Positions 44,660 through 56,130 of a stretch of 64,000 nucleotides of DNA are shown piece after piece. Source of the DNA: Prorocentrum cordatum. Taxonomy: Eukaryota > Sar > Dinophyceae > Prorocentrales > Prorocentraceae. The DNA lies in assembly GCA_963575745.1 (NCBI GenBank), contig CAUYUJ010003448.1, positions 92,501-156,500 on the forward strand, given 5' to 3'. The notes under the pieces were generated by a model that saw only the letters and a list, made by a program, of their open reading frames with translations, ran no database searches and was not told the DNA's origin. Numbering within the stretch: position 1 is the stretch's first letter; each line of letters starts with the position of its first letter. The translations under genes were made by a program, and so were the position numbers.

Positions 44660-45990
44660 CCCTGCGGCGCAGCGGTGGAGACTCTATTTCGTTTTTCGCT
44701 GGTTGTCTGCCTTCGCGCAGTGGCTTTGCATTGCTCCGATGTCTCAGGCGCCTTCGATCCAGTAGACAGCGCCATGCACGTCACCAAACTTCGCAGCTTC
44801 CGTTGCGACCCGCAAATCTGCGCAGTAGCGAAGACCTGGCCAGCCCCCCGCGCGCCCGGGTCATTGCCCAGGCCATGCTTCCCGGGAGGTTCCCATGGAC
44901 AACATAGCGTACCAGGGCGCGGTCTTGGGCCACCTCTGTGGCTGCTATTTTTCTATGGTTCTTGTTTGGCAAATTATCTTCGCTGATGATCTGAACGCCT
45001 TTGAAAAGGTCAGCGCCGATCACGACGATGCTGCCGCGTTTGCACGCACAGCATTTTGCCGGCACTCCCTTCACGAGTGGGGCGAGGCAAACCGAGTGCA
45101 GTTCGACATCGGAAAGGAAAGCCAACACATCTTGCGCGCCGCCTGGCCGGGGGCAATTTCCACCCACAGCTTTTCATGCACGAAACCATCCACCATTTTG
45201 TGTCTGATGCCAGTTGGCGCGCGTTTGCAAATCGCGCTCGCATGGTATCACTCAAATTCTGAACTGTTGGCTCTTTTCAAAGCACACGTGCCGATTTTTC
45301 TCGAATGCAGAACTCCAACCATTGAATATGCGCCATCTTCTCTTGCTCCTCTGGACACCGTCTAAACCACATTTCTTCGCACGGTTCAGCGCACAGCCGG
45401 AGGAAACCTTGCGGCCCCCTTAGCTGGAAGAAATCCAAAGGACTCTGTTCGGCGTCGGCCCGTCCGTCTTCTCTCCCTTCTCCGCCCCCCTTGCGCCCCC
45501 CCCCCCCCCTCGCTCTCGCCCCCGCCGTTTCCGCCACCTCGAGGACGCAGTTTTATATCTCTCGATTTCATTCTCAATTCTGCTATCGGGATGGTGCATA
45601 CAATCGGATTCCTGATTCTATTGTCGCTGCACGCTCTGTTGGCGACTTTCAGTCGCTTCTATCCGCCCACCGCCCAAACTGGCCCTCCCTGTTTTCTGCC
45701 CAAATGCCGCTCGCGCACCACCCTTTGAAGCAATACCGGGACTAACGCTCGACCTCCGTCTCTTCTCCTCCTCCTTTCCTCCCTTTCGTTTCTTCCCGAT
45801 CCGTCGTCTGCTGTCGCCGTGTCCTGCCGTCGCGCTCGGTCGTCCGTTGTCGTCGGCCCTCCTCCTTCTTCTCTGTCTTCCCCCCCGGCGGCCGTAGATG
45901 GGGCGCACGGCGCGCGCTCGCGCGTTGCTACTGTTCGAGCTTGGCCCTCCGCCACGAGATTGGGAGCGGAAAGGGTGCATGTCCATCGCT
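44660..45990 (+). pseudogene. Plus-strand LINE family-2 copy, 5'-truncated
   Basis: It is the only large LINE copy here on the plus strand. It begins inside the reverse transcriptase at HCSDVSGAFDPVDSAM (about 44727) and loses frame. It resumes with VLVWQIIFADDLNAFEKV (about 44960), a preserved F-A-D-D box. After SSLAPLDTV and a stop at 45363 it regains C-terminal text (FLRTVQRTAGGNL; later YRDGAYNRIPDSIVAARSVG). The pyrimidine-rich 3' UTR (45746-45900) follows. A 5' truncation is typical of LINE insertions. Nothing intact can be produced. Confidence 0.7.
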
Positions 45991-46559
45991 TTGTTTTTCT
46001 TCTACGCAGCCTCGCGAGGATGAACCAAACCACACGGGTCACACCAGCGTCAAAATGCACTAAAAAATTAAGGGGACAAAAAAACAGGAGACGGAGAGAG
46101 AAAGCGGAACGAGGAAGAAAGGAGGAGGAAAAGAGGAAGACGAAAAGAGAACAAGAAAAAGAAGAAGAAGAAAAAAGGAGAAGAAGAGGAAGAGGACGAG
46201 AGAAGAAGACGAGAGGGAGGGAGGGAGGGAAGAGGGCGCGGCAAGCAGGCAAGCAAGCAGGGGGGGAGAGAGAGGAAGAGAAGGAGAGGGACGGCGCCGG
46301 ACGCGCCGGGCGATGAAAAACCGCCCGCGGACCGAGCACCGCTCAGAACCCGCGCGGGGGGAGGAGCAGAGGAGAGGAGGGAGACGGCGGACGACGGCAG
46401 CGACAGCAGCAAGCAGGAGATGAGAGATGGGAGGGGAGGAGGGGAGGGAAAAGAAGGATGGAGAAAGAAGACGAGAACAAAAAGGAAGGGAGAGGGAGAG
46501 AGACAGGAGAGAGAGCTAGCAGGGCGGCTGCCAGTCCCGGCACCGGCGCAAAGGGTGGT

Positions 46560-48141
46560 TAGCAAACGGAACGCGGCAGCTTAAAGTCTTAGTCCAGTCA
46601 GGGCGCGAATCAGCCATATCCCTAAGCAGAGCTTGGAGAAGCGCTTGAAAGTCGTGGACACTCTGGGCAGCCGCAATTCTGTCTGGTAGGAGGTTATATA
46701 CTCCTACGGAGCCAAGAACAGAGCGGCGAGCAAAATCTGGAGCACGAAGCTGAAGAGGGTCAGCCAGGTGCCGGGCGCGACGCCGACGGGAGCGGAAGGA
46801 GGAGGACCGGAAGGAGAGAAGAAAGAGGAGAAGTGGGCGGGGCCATGGCCAAGCACGGCGCGGCGGATAACGCCGAGCATCGCTATGTCTCGCCGGCGGG
46901 CCAGAGGGGCCAGCGAGACATGTTACAACGCTTCTTTTTCCGTTATCGCGACAGAACGAAGAAAGCTAGATTGAACAGCGTCACGAGGAGCAAGAGAGGA
47001 AGAAGAGGCGAAGTGAAAAGCGCAAGTTCGGTATTCAATATAGGACAGAATCTGGGCTTTGTACAACAAGACGATATCAGCAGAATTATAAAAATAACGG
47101 CATCGCCACAAAACAACATAGTTTCCATCCACAATCACAGATACAGGTCTGAATGGCTTCGTGTATTAACAGGCGAGGGTCAAAGACGATTCCCAGCAGC
47201 TTAAATGATGCTCCACACGGACGGCTGCGAGAAATGATATGCATGCTTTCCTTGCCAGGATCAAAAACGACCCGGTTGGCAGCGCCCCACCTGCGCAGAG
47301 AAGTTTGACACTCGCCAAGCACGCGGTGGCCCTGGTCGTCTGTAGCACTGTTTTCGACCACCCGGAGGGCATCGAGGTCACCCGCATAAACGAGCTCTTC
47401 AAAACCAGTGGCCCGAACGGCCATGCGCGAGTCAGAAAAGAAAGCGCTCCGAAGCGGAGGCCCCAGGACAGCGCCTTGGTAAATCATATGTTCCATGCTA
47501 ACGGGCCGGGACAATTTTCCTTGAACAATGACGCGGGCGGAGCGGCGACGCAGCCAGCTACCGAGCACTGCGAGCACAGGCTCCGGGACAGAAAACCCGC
47601 GGAGCTTAGCAAGCAGACGGGGCGCATCGACTCTATCGAAAGCGCCGCTCACGTCTGAACAGCACAGTAAGACACGGCGCCCTGAGGCAAGAGCAGCAAT
47701 GCACTGCAAGACAAAATATAAAACAGCGTCTCGTGCCCCCCTGCCCGGGCACCAAGCAAACTGCCGCGCGCCAAAGCACCCGAACCTGTCAAGCTGAGGG
47801 CCAATGAGCTGCAGGAACATTCGCTCCACGACTTTAGACAGCTGAGAAGTGAGTTGGATGCCCCTGTAGATGTCAGGGTTACAAACAGCGAGCTTCCTGC
47901 ACAGAGGGTGCACCCAATGCTCTCGCCATTGCAAGGGCCACGCGCCTGACCACAAAATCAAACGAGCAAGCTTAGCGACAGGCACAGCCAGGCTGCCGGC
48001 ACATCGTTTCAAAACGCGGGCTGGGAGAAGATCAGGACCAGTTCCGCTGTCCAGACGGAGGCCGCCGAGGACAGCACGAGCGGATCTCGTCCGAATAACG
48101 CGAGCTCCCCAGCGATCCGGCGGTATAAGCGAGATAGACAA
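46560..48141 (-). pseudogene. Reverse transcriptase, LINE copy B (YADD mutated to YAGD)
   Basis: The 351-residue open piece (47086-48141) begins in the fingers (IPPDRWGARVIRTRSARA) and has WREHWVHPLCRKLAV and YRGIQLTSQLSKVVERM. Motif A is CSDVSGAFDRVD (161-172), motif B is YQGAVLGPPL (221-230), motif C is VYAGDLDAL (251-259), then LLGIVFDPRLL. The second-position Asp of Y-A-D-D is Gly here, which should abolish activity. The C-terminal part continues in other frames to about 46565. Confidence 0.8.
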
Positions 48142-48150
48142 ATCAGTAAA

Positions 48151-49450
48151 CTAATTTAAAACTGGGGCGGGAAGACGCCACTTGCTGCTAAGGGACTGTG
48201 CAAACAAATCGGCTTCAGCAGAGGCAGAAAGAGCCCACGAGCCGTCAGAACGCTTCAGTGGAGAGGAAGAAGGTTTGTGAACGTGCGACAAAAGCTCATT
48301 AGAAACCTTCCACCATTTCTTGCTTCCACGGCAGAAGGACCGGAGCTTCTGGCGAATGCGTTGCGCGTGAGCACGGAATGCCTCCAGCATAACAGCGCTA
48401 CAGGCGGCAGCGGCAGCCGGGAAAGAAGGCGCACCGGCGGCCTGGCGCTTCGCACGAACCGCGTTCAGACACTGCTGATTAATCCATGGGTGCGAAACAA
48501 CAGAGGCAGCTTCAGACGACAGAATATACATATTCATAAGGAATAGAATCATTTGAGTTAAATACGATACAACAATATCCGGCGTCGAACGGTCTATCCA
48601 AGACCAATCCTGCACACGCAATCGACGCTAAATTGAATGCCAATCAGCATCTTTGAAGTACCACAATCGCCGCTCGCTGTGCTCAAATATAAGCGGCGGC
48701 ATGCAAACTGAGCATAAAGTTGCAGAATGATCAGCTACTTGCGTTAAAACCTTAGAAGTAATCATGTCTGGTATATCACGCAAAAACAAATCGAGGAGAC
48801 GAGGGCCCCGTGTGGGAGCACGAATACATTCACGAAAACCCCTGTGCAGGCACCAATTTTTCAAGGAAGTGCCCTCAGGAGAAACATGACTAGAGAAAGT
48901 GAGCCAGTGCTTATGATGCAAATTCATATCCCCAGTTATAATTGCACCTACACATTGATCTACTAGCGAATTCCATTCGCCGCTGAAAGATTCAATCGAT
49001 TGCACCTTTCCGCGGCACGGTCGACGGTACCAACAACAAACAAGAATCGGCCCAGACTCAGCATGCATTAACATCCAAACACCCTCACCCTCAGCAGAAG
49101 GAGAACGAAGAACAAAAGAACAAGCGCCAATCGCCAAGCCAACAGCGAAGATACAAACTCCACCACCTAGACCGTCCCCGGTCTCGCCGTGCAACTAAAG
49201 AATATCCAGGAAGAGCTGGATGAACGACGGATTCATCAAGCCAAGTCTCGGTTAAACAAATAAGAGAAGGAAAGGACGGGAGGAAGGAAATATAAGCAAA
49301 TAGTTCGTCTGCGTGCACTACAAAACGCTGAATGTTCAAAGTCAAAACAGCGAGGCTAGCCCAATCGAAGGATGGATCAGGCCGGGATTCGCCGCGGCCA
49401 CCATCCTGAGGCAAAAAACTGCGAAACCCAATAGGAGGAAAGGAGGACAA
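48151..49450 (-). pseudogene. AP-like endonuclease and linker, LINE copy B
   Basis: The endonuclease start is in 49091-49450 (LAVLTLNIQRFVVHADELFA, then SLICLTETWLDESV, with the E-T-W box). A frame change near 49140 leads to 48628-49194 with ITGDMNLHHKHWL (G-D-M-N catalytic box), PTRGPRLLDLFLRD and VADHSATLC (Asp-His box). 48151-48621 is the linker (SHPWINQQCLNAVRAKRQA, GSKKWWKVSNELLSH). Copy B therefore keeps most endonuclease catalytic residues but not one reading frame. Confidence 0.78.
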
Positions 49451-49544
49451 TGGAAGAGGGCGAGAGAAAGGAGGAGGAGGGGAACCACAAGGATCTCTCG
49501 ACGGATCTGGCCTTCTCGAAGATCCATCTCGACAATCGTCCGCC

Positions 49545-49885
49545 GCAAGGCTTGCCGGCGTAAGACTGGCCGAAAATCTGCCCTGAACACTTGGCGGGCT
49601 AAGGCGGGTCGAAAATTCACCCTGAACGCTCGGCCGCCTAAGGCAGGTCGAAAATCCGTCCTTGGCGGCGCAAGGCGGGTCGATAATCCGCCCTGAACGC
49701 TCGGCGGCCTAAGGCGCGTCGAAAATCCACCCTGCACACTCGGCGGCGTAAGGCGGGTCGAAAATCCATCCTGAACGCTCGGCGGCCTAAGGCAAGTCGA
49801 AAATCCGCGCTGAAGATTCGGCGGCCTAAGGCCGGTCGAAAAACCGCCCTGAACGCTCGGCGGCCTAAGGCGGGTCGAACACCCA
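49545..49885 (-). repeat. 39-bp minisatellite of LINE copy B, about 9 units
   Basis: Units of CTGAACGCTCGGCGGCCTAA plus GGCGGGTCGAAAATCCACC. Because 39 is divisible by three, the minus strand keeps frame and encodes the 13-residue repeat FSTRLRPPSVQGG. Other copies have a 24-bp form of the same repeat. Confidence 0.93.
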
Positions 49886-50286
49886 GCTGTTTTTTTTTCT
49901 ACGCACCTCGCAGAGAATGACCGAGCCACACTGAAGTCGCAACATAATCTCAATGCACAAGAAAATTATAGCTTAGCTTAAAGAGTTGCGGGGGGAAGAA
50001 GGAGGGAGACCAACAAAAACAAGCCTCATCTTCATGCTGTAAACTTCCGGATCGCTCGGAAGCAGCACGGCCGGCCGAACGCCGGTTGGAGAAGCAATCA
50101 AAATGCGGCGAAACGCCTAGGAAAAGCGGAAGGGAGGAGGAGGAAGAAGGACAGGGAGGGCGGGGAGGGAGGGAGGGGGGAGGAGGGAGCAGCAGCAGAC
50201 GACAAACGACGAGGAGAGAGAAAGGAAGAGGAGGCGAGCGGGGGGGGCAGGCCCCAAGAAGGCGGCGACGCGCGACGCGCCGGAGA

Positions 50287-52157
50287 TTAAACGGGAGGAA
50301 GCCAATCCCTGCAGCCGCGCAGGCGGTGATGTGCGAGCGGGACGCGGCAACTGAAAGGGCGCGCCCAGTCAGGGCTGGAATTCGCCACATCACGCATTAG
50401 AGCTTGCAAGCGAGACTTAAATTCGTGAACTGACGGAGCAGCGACCGCGCTGTCTGGGAGGAGGTTATAGACGCTGACAAGGCCTAGCACGGAGCGCCGG
50501 GCAAAATCTGGGGCACGAAGCTGGAGAGGGTCAGCCAGGTGCCGGGCGTGGCGACGAGGGGAACGAGGAGGGGGAGGGGGGGCAGGGCGAAAGAAAGAAG
50601 CGAAGTGACCAGGACTGAGACCTAGCACAGAACGATGGATAACCCCAAGCATTGCGATGTCTCTTCTTGCACACAGCGGAGCCAAAGCAAAGCGATTGAG
50701 GGCATCCAGATCAGAAATGTCCAAGCTACGAGCAAAACTGTTTTGAACGGCGTCAAGGGGAGCGAGAGCAGAGGAAGAAGCGAAATGGAATGCACAGGTC
50801 CTATATTCGATAAAAGATAAAACTTGGGCCTTGCATAATCAAAGTAATTCGGCCGAATTATAAAATCTGCGGCAACGAAGCAGACTCTGGATTTTCCATC
50901 CACAATCCGAAACACATGCCAAAATGGCTTCATGCATTAGCAACCGTGCGTCGAATACTATACCAGAAGCTTGAAAGAATCGCCCCAAGGCCGGCTGCGA
51001 GACAAGATGCGCGCACTCTCCTTGTCAGGATCAAAGACGATCCTGTTCGCAGCGCCCCAGCGGTGTAGAGAGGCTTGACATTCAGCCATCATGCGGCGCG
51101 CCTGGTCGTCTGTAACATTATTTTCGACCGAGCGGATCGCATTCAGGTCGTCCGCATAAACAATTTCTTCGAATCCCGTGGCCCGAACAGCCATGCAGGA
51201 ATCCGAGAAAAATGCATTCCAAAGCGGCGGTCCTAGCACAGCGCCCTGGCAAATCATGTTTTCCATACGCACTGGGGCAGAATGCTGCCCCTGAACGATA
51301 ACCCGCGCCGTGCGCTGCTCCAGCCAGCTAGCAAGGACACCGAGCACACTCTCTGGAACGGAGAAGCCGCGCAGCTTCGCAAGCAGACGCGGCACGTCGA
51401 CTCGATCGAAGGCTCCGCTGACGTCTGAGCAATACAGCAGGACGCGGCGACCAGAGGAGAAAGCGCTGATACATTGTAACACAAAATACAGCACTGCGTC
51501 CCGGGCCCCCCGGCCAGGAGCGCATGCGAATTGACGAGCGCCATACGCACCGAATCTGTCCAGTTGAGGGCTAAACAATTGCAAAAACATTCGTTCAACT
51601 ACCTTAGAGAGCTGGGCGGTCAGCTGGATGCCCCGGTAATTATCTGGGCAACTGACAGCAAGCTTCTTGTAGAGAGGATGGACCCAATGCTCTCTCCAAG
51701 GCAACGGCCACTGACCTGATCTTAAAATCAAGCGAGCAAGCTTTGCAACAGGCACGGCCAAACTGGCAGAACACTGCTTTAAAACTCTAGCTGGCAGAAG
51801 ATCGGGGCCCGTACCGCTGTCCTGTCGGAGAGACGACAGCGCGGCACGAGCGGACCTCGTCCGAATTACGCAAGCTTGCCATCTCCTTGGCGAAATCATA
51901 ACAGAAGAACAGTCAGAAAATTCGTTCACAATAGGAGCTGGCAGGCGCCATTTTTGACTGAAAGCTTGTGCAAAAAGATCTGCCTTGGCGCTGGCCGAGA
52001 GAGCCCACGTGCCGTCTGGTCGCTTCAGAGGAGAGGACGTGGGCTTGTGGACATGCGACAAGAGCTGGTGTGAAACTTTCCACCATTTCTTGCTACCACG
52101 ACCGAAGCCACGAAGTTTCTGGCGCGTACGATTGGCGCGCAGCTTAAAAGCGTTCAC
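50287..52157 (-). pseudogene. Reverse transcriptase, LINE copy C, intact YADD
   Basis: A 399-residue frame (50958-52157) covers linker and palm: GSKKWWKVSHQLLSHVHKP (21-39), WREHWVHPLYKKLAV (154-168), YRGIQLTAQLSKVV (174-187), CSDVSGAFDRVD (243-254), CQGAVLGPPLWN (303-314) and VYADDLNAI (333-341; YADD at 51147-51158). It runs out of frame at WGDSFKLL, where GIVFDP should follow. The rest, including RRDIAMLGVIHRSVLGL, RSVLGLVSVYNLLPD and the closing LAHHRLRGCRDW, is in frames ending at 50287. The frame break at 50958 is the main lesion. Confidence 0.85.
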
Positions 52158-53212
52158 TGCACTGTGCTACAGCGGCCAAGAAAGAATCCGTACCGGCAGC
52201 CTGCCGCTTTTCGCGAACAGCTTGCACACATTCGCCTGTGACCCACGGGTGTGAAACTTGCGTGTTCTGCAGCACAGACGGAATGTGCAAAGTCATAAAA
52301 TAGTTCAACATCTGAGTTAACACAGACACAACTATATCAGGCGTCGAATTTTCGATCCAAGACCAATCCTGCTGGGAGAGGCGTCGATCAATAGAGCGCC
52401 AGTCGGCGTCTTTGAAACGCCACAAACATCGCTCGCCATGTTCAAAAGTGAGCGGCGGCATACAGACTGAACACAACGTCGCACTGTGATCCGCAACTTC
52501 TGTTAAAACTTTCGTTGTGAGCAGATCTGGCACATCAGACAGAAGAAGATCGAGGAGATGAGGACCGCGAGTGGGTGCTCGAATGCACTCACGGAACCCC
52601 CGCCGACGGCACCAATGTTTCAAAGCAGTGCCCTCGGGAGAAACATGGCTGCTGAAACGAAGCCAATGCTTGTGATGTACATTCATATCACCAGTAATAA
52701 TCGTACCGACGCTCTGCTCTGCGCGAGAACTCCATTCTTCACCGAGCGTACCAATAGATTGAATTCCTCCATAACAAGGACGACGATACCAACAACATAT
52801 TAAAATAGGCCCCGATTCAGTGCGCATTAAAATCCAAACACGCTCTGCAGAGGGAGATCGGAGAAGGAGGGAACAAGAATCAGCAACGGAGTCGTGCAAA
52901 AATAACAACGCCACCCCCAAGACCGCCCCGGTCTCGACGGGCGACAAGAGAACAACCAAAAAGATACGGCTGCACTACCGACTCGTCAAGCCACGTCTCC
53001 GTCAGACAAACTAAAAGGGGAAAGAAAGCAAGAGAGGACAGATAAGCATACAATTCGTCTTTGTGCACATCAAATCGCTGAATGTTGAGTGTTAAAACAA
53101 TGAGATTGGCCCAATCAAAGGATGGCTCAGGCCGGGTTTCGCCGCGGCCACCATCCTGAGGTGAAAAAGAATGAAACACAGGAAAGAAATCATGCAAACT
53201 CCGTTGGCCCAC
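52144..53212 (-). pseudogene. AP-like endonuclease, LINE copy C
   Basis: 52880-53212 holds LIVLTLNIQRFDVHKDELYA and LLVCLTETWLDESV. 52144-52959 continues with ITGDMNVHHKHWL, PTRGPHLLDLLLSDV, VADHSATLC and SHPWVTGECVQAVREKRQA. The catalytic N, E, D-x-N and D-H positions are all present, so the domain itself looks sound. Two frame breaks (about 52890 and about 52150) separate it from its N-terminus and from the reverse transcriptase. It would cut the target strand during insertion. Confidence 0.8.
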
Positions 53213-53219
53213 GGAAGGA

Positions 53220-53230
53220 CGAGGAGGAAA

Positions 53231-53278
<48 letters not shown>

Positions 53279-53490
53279 GGAGGGGCCGGGGCAAGCGAAC
53301 TCGAAAAAATGAACTGCGCCGCGCTGCCAGGTCCGCTGGCCGGAGAGGCTGGGGTAAGCGAACTCGAAAAATTCGGGTTAAGGCTGCTCTGAAATTCCGG
53401 GTTAAGCCGGTTCGACCCGTTTAGAATAAGGCGGCTCGAAATATTTGGGCTAAGGCGGGTCGAAAAAATCGGCTGAGCGGAATTCCGGCT
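53220..53490 (-). repeat. (GA)n run and 24-bp minisatellite of LINE copy C
   Basis: A pure GA run at about 53236-53276, then 24-bp units (GCGGCTCGAAATATTTGGGC plus TAAG and variants) to about 53485. The minus frame 53092-53664 crosses both with Ser/Leu and SSSLNPNF-like repeats before reaching the endonuclease. Confidence 0.85.
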
Positions 53491-53706
53491 TGGCCGCGAA
53501 CATTGCTCAGCAAACCGCCGGCGAAATGCAGATTCAAGACGAGGACCTCGTCGTCTCAAACGACGCGGAGGGGGCCGCACACTACTCACAGAATGAGGGG
53601 CGGGGGAACAAACAAGAGAAGAGGAAGGCAGATACTGAACAAAATTGCGCGCGACCCCGACCATTCTACAGCGAAAGGTCGCCGAAAGGTGCAGAGAAAC
53701 TGCCAG

Positions 53707-54834
53707 TCAAATCCCCGGATTCCTGCTTGAATCCAATGGCACAATGCTGACAACACGGGATTTCCAGTCGATCTGAATCGTACCGCGAGGGGCCCTGGTC
53801 TTTAATTTCCTCTCGGCCTCGCGGAGGGGCCAACCCCTAGTAGCATTGATATTTGATTTTGCGGGCTTCAAAATGAGACCCATGCCACTGCTGGTCTGAA
53901 GACGCGCACCCTTCCCTCCAACAGATGCCAAGAAATCACGAGCGTCTTCCTCAGAAGCAAACTTCAAAAAAGACGCTTTCGAGACGGTCTGCGAATTACA
54001 AGGGCCGGTGAAAAAATGACCCATTGAAACGGGTCTGACTGACGAATTCGCATCAGAGACAATTTTTTCCAAGGCGATGACGCGTTGCTGAAGGTCCACG
54101 GTTGAAAAGCCGACAACGGCGATCTGAAGGTTCGAGACATCCATGGCGCTCAGCATTTGCAAATGCCGGCTGGAAAACGAACTCGTTGCTGCAGAGGCCG
54201 GTCTCGATTCCACGGCCTGCAAGCGGCTGCGGAAGTCGGCCATCTCGTCCCTCAGCGGGTCGACAGCTGCAGCGATCGCGCACTTCATCTCGGCCCGAAG
54301 AGATCCGATGTCCTGTTTCGTGGCCGTTTCGCTCTTGAGGGACATGTTCTGCATGATAAAGTTCAGTTTCTCGTCGGTCGAAGCGGAAACCGGCGGCGCG
54401 ACAACCAGGGCAGGTGCCTGCGGGGGGACGAAACCCGCGCCCGCATCCGGGGGGGCGACACCCGCGCCCGGAAGCAGGGGGACGCAGCCCACGCCTGATG
54501 CACCACCGGAACTGCCACCCGAAGGGCCGGTTCCGGGAGCCGCATGCACGCCACCCGAAGGGCCATTGCATGCACCGCCTGAGGCGGGAGCACTTGCAAA
54601 AACAGTGCTCGGCTCTGCCGCACCGCTCGCCACGCCCGGGAAGGCGGGAGCTGGTGCGAACTCGCCCGTACCCACGCCCTGGCTCTGATCCATGAGAGAA
54701 TCTGCGTCTGCAAGCCGCTTGCTCTCAGGGGAAAGCGCCTGTTGAACAGCAGCACGGCGAGCACTCAAACGCGCCAAAGTCTCTTTGTCACCCTTCTCGA
54801 ACGCAGGTTTCTGGACGCCCGGAACGCCGGCCAT
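53707..54834 (-). CDS. ORF1 protein of LINE copy C (375 residues, RRM-like)
   Basis: I choose ATG 54834 (MAGVPGVQKPAFEKGDKETL) because the longer upstream frame enters sequence belonging to an opposite-strand ORF1. Residues 1-45 are charged. About 60-160 are Pro/Ala/Gly-rich (linker). About 165-225 form a helical stretch (STDEKLNFIMQNMSLKSET, MADFRSRLQAVES) suited to coiled-coil oligomerisation. About 240-330 have an RRM-like order: NLQIAVVGFSTVDLQQRVIA, then SKASFLKFASEEDARDFLAS, then GTIQIDWKSRVVSIVPL. It is intact and should bind element RNA as a nucleoprotein, as known for LINE ORF1 proteins. Homologous fragments lie at 54870-55620 (+) and 57730-58115 (-). Confidence 0.68.
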   Translation of the reverse strand: MAGVPGVQKPAFEKGDKETLARLSARRAAVQQALSPESKRLADADSLMDQSQGVGTGEFAPAPAFPGVASGAAEPSTVFASAPASGGACNGPSGGVHAAPGTGPSGGSSGGASGVGCVPLLPGAGVAPPDAGAGFVPPQAPALVVAPPVSASTDEKLNFIMQNMSLKSETATKQDIGSLRAEMKCAIAAAVDPLRDEMADFRSRLQAVESRPASAATSSFSSRHLQMLSAMDVSNLQIAVVGFSTVDLQQRVIALEKIVSDANSSVRPVSMGHFFTGPCNSQTVSKASFLKFASEEDARDFLASVGGKGARLQTSSGMGLILKPAKSNINATRGWPLREAERKLKTRAPRGTIQIDWKSRVVSIVPLDSSRNPGI

Positions 54835-54869
54835 GCTGGACATACTGGTGAGCAAGAAAGAAAGGCAGC

Positions 54870-55620
54870 ACAATGAAATGTGAAAAACTGCGGCGGTAGA
54901 CCGCCCGGCGACACGCCCCAACCGTCCCAGCCTTCCCGGGCGCAGCTGTGCCTGCAGGCACGCCTGCGCTCCCGATTCTTCCCGCCCCCGCTTTTGGCAG
55001 TGGCGGCGGTGGCGCCCCGCCGGGTGCGTCTTCGAGCTCCCGCCGGGTGCCCCGAGTGCAAATTCTGCACAGGTGAGCGGAGCTGCGGCGTCGAGTTGTG
55101 GCCCGGCCGAGGTTCTTGCTGCAGACGCGTCGGACAGCGAGAAACTCAATTTCATCATCGATAACATGTCCATGAAGCACGGAAACAATGACCAAAAAGG
55201 ACTATGAAAACGCACGTGCCTGAAGAAATGACCCCAATGAAGCGAGATTTGGTCGACTTGAACGAGCGCCTCTGCACGTTCGAGACGCGTTCTTCGAGCA
55301 GTTCTTGTTTCAATGTTGAACCTTCGACCCGTGAACAAAAAGATCGCTCTGATTGGTTTCACGACAGATATTTTGCAGGATCGTATTGCTGCGATTGAGA
55401 AATTTATGGGTTCGTACAGAATCTCCCCCTCTACTCAATTGGACATTTCAACACCGGCCCACGGAATGGTCGTTCTGTCTCCAAGGTGTGCTTTTGGGGC
55501 CATCGGATGTGCTTCTGCTTCTTGGACTTGCACAAGACGAAAACATTCGAGTGCAAGGGTGTTTCAAAATTACTCACTGCGTGGAGCTCCCCATATGTGC
55601 ATCCTTTTTAAAAGGTAATA
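54870..55620 (+). pseudogene. Plus-strand ORF1 fragment of LINE family 2
   Basis: It reads away from copy C's ORF1. A Pro/Ala/Gly-rich part is followed by SDSEKLNFIIDNMSMKHGN (about 55130-55185), matching STDEKLNFIMQNMSLKSET of copy C. After frame changes comes NKKIALIGFTTDILQDRIAA plus IEKFMG (about 55331-55410), matching NLQIAVVGFSTVDLQQRVIA plus LEKIV. Several stops make it non-functional. Two ORF1 5' regions are thus head-to-head around 54840-54870. Confidence 0.65.
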
Positions 55621-55629
55621 TTGTATATG

Positions 55630-55730
55630 GGTCTACAGGAACACACGTAAAACACCAAGGACTCGCGCCCCAGGAGAGGCCCAATATGTAGGAACAAAAA
55701 TAAAACAAGTAGGATTGCTTACACAGGAGA

Positions 55731-55777
<47 letters not shown>

Positions 55778-56130
55778 ATACGTAGAACATCAAGAATCGC
55801 GCTCCAGGTGAGGCCCAATCGATAGGAGGATACGTAAAACACATGGGATTGGAGCCGCTCCCGTTGCCTTCTGAGGCCTCCTGCTCCTGGGGCCTCTCGG
55901 GGCCTCCTGTTGCCTTCCGAAGCCTCCTGGCACTTCCTGTTGCCCCCTGGGGCCACCTGTGGTTTCCGGAGGCCTTCTGGAGCTTCCTGGGGCCTCCTGG
56001 AGCCTCTTGGGACATCCTGTGGCCTCTTGAATCTTTATGTGGCCTCCTGATGCCTCCTGGGACATCATGTGGTCTCCTGGGGCCTCCTGGAGCCTGTTGG
56101 AGCCTCCTGTGGCATCCTGAGAAGAAGCTG
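55630..56130. repeat. Paired 80-bp repeats around (TA)n, then a CCTCCTGGGG minisatellite
   Basis: ACACGTAAAACACCAAGGAC...GGCCCAATATGTAGGA (about 55640-55700) and ACATACGTAGAACATCAAGA...GGCCCAATCGATAGGA (about 55770-55830) are two copies flanking an AT run at 55737-55773. A 10-15 bp minisatellite around GGGGCCTCCTGG fills about 55870-56125. It interrupts LINE copy D's linker. Confidence 0.8.

Larger units (their letters stand above)
45990..49885 (-). mobile_element. LINE family 2, copy B
   Basis: A minus-strand element with minisatellite (49545-49882), endonuclease (48628-49450), linker (48151-48621), reverse transcriptase (47086-48141), C-terminus (46560-46920) and pyrimidine-rich 3' UTR (46560-45990) ending GCGTAGAAGAAAAAC. 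ORF1 is absent at its 5' side, where the poly(A) end of copy C joins directly. Confidence 0.82.
49886..54834 (-). mobile_element. LINE family 2, copy C (most complete)
   Basis: It runs from ORF1 (start 54834) through a 24-bp minisatellite, endonuclease, linker, reverse transcriptase with intact YADD, and the conserved C-terminus, to a 3' UTR (about 50286-49895) ending GCGAGGTGCGTAG plus A9, next to copy B's minisatellite. Only a few frameshifts break the second ORF, so it is the youngest copy here. Upstream of ORF1 it meets an opposite-strand ORF1 fragment. Confidence 0.85.

Noticed and set aside
51951-51972. GCGCCATTTTTGACTGAAAG, resembling the spliced leader
   Set aside because: It is explained by conserved LINE coding sequence (FSQKWRLPAP on minus) shared with copies A and B.
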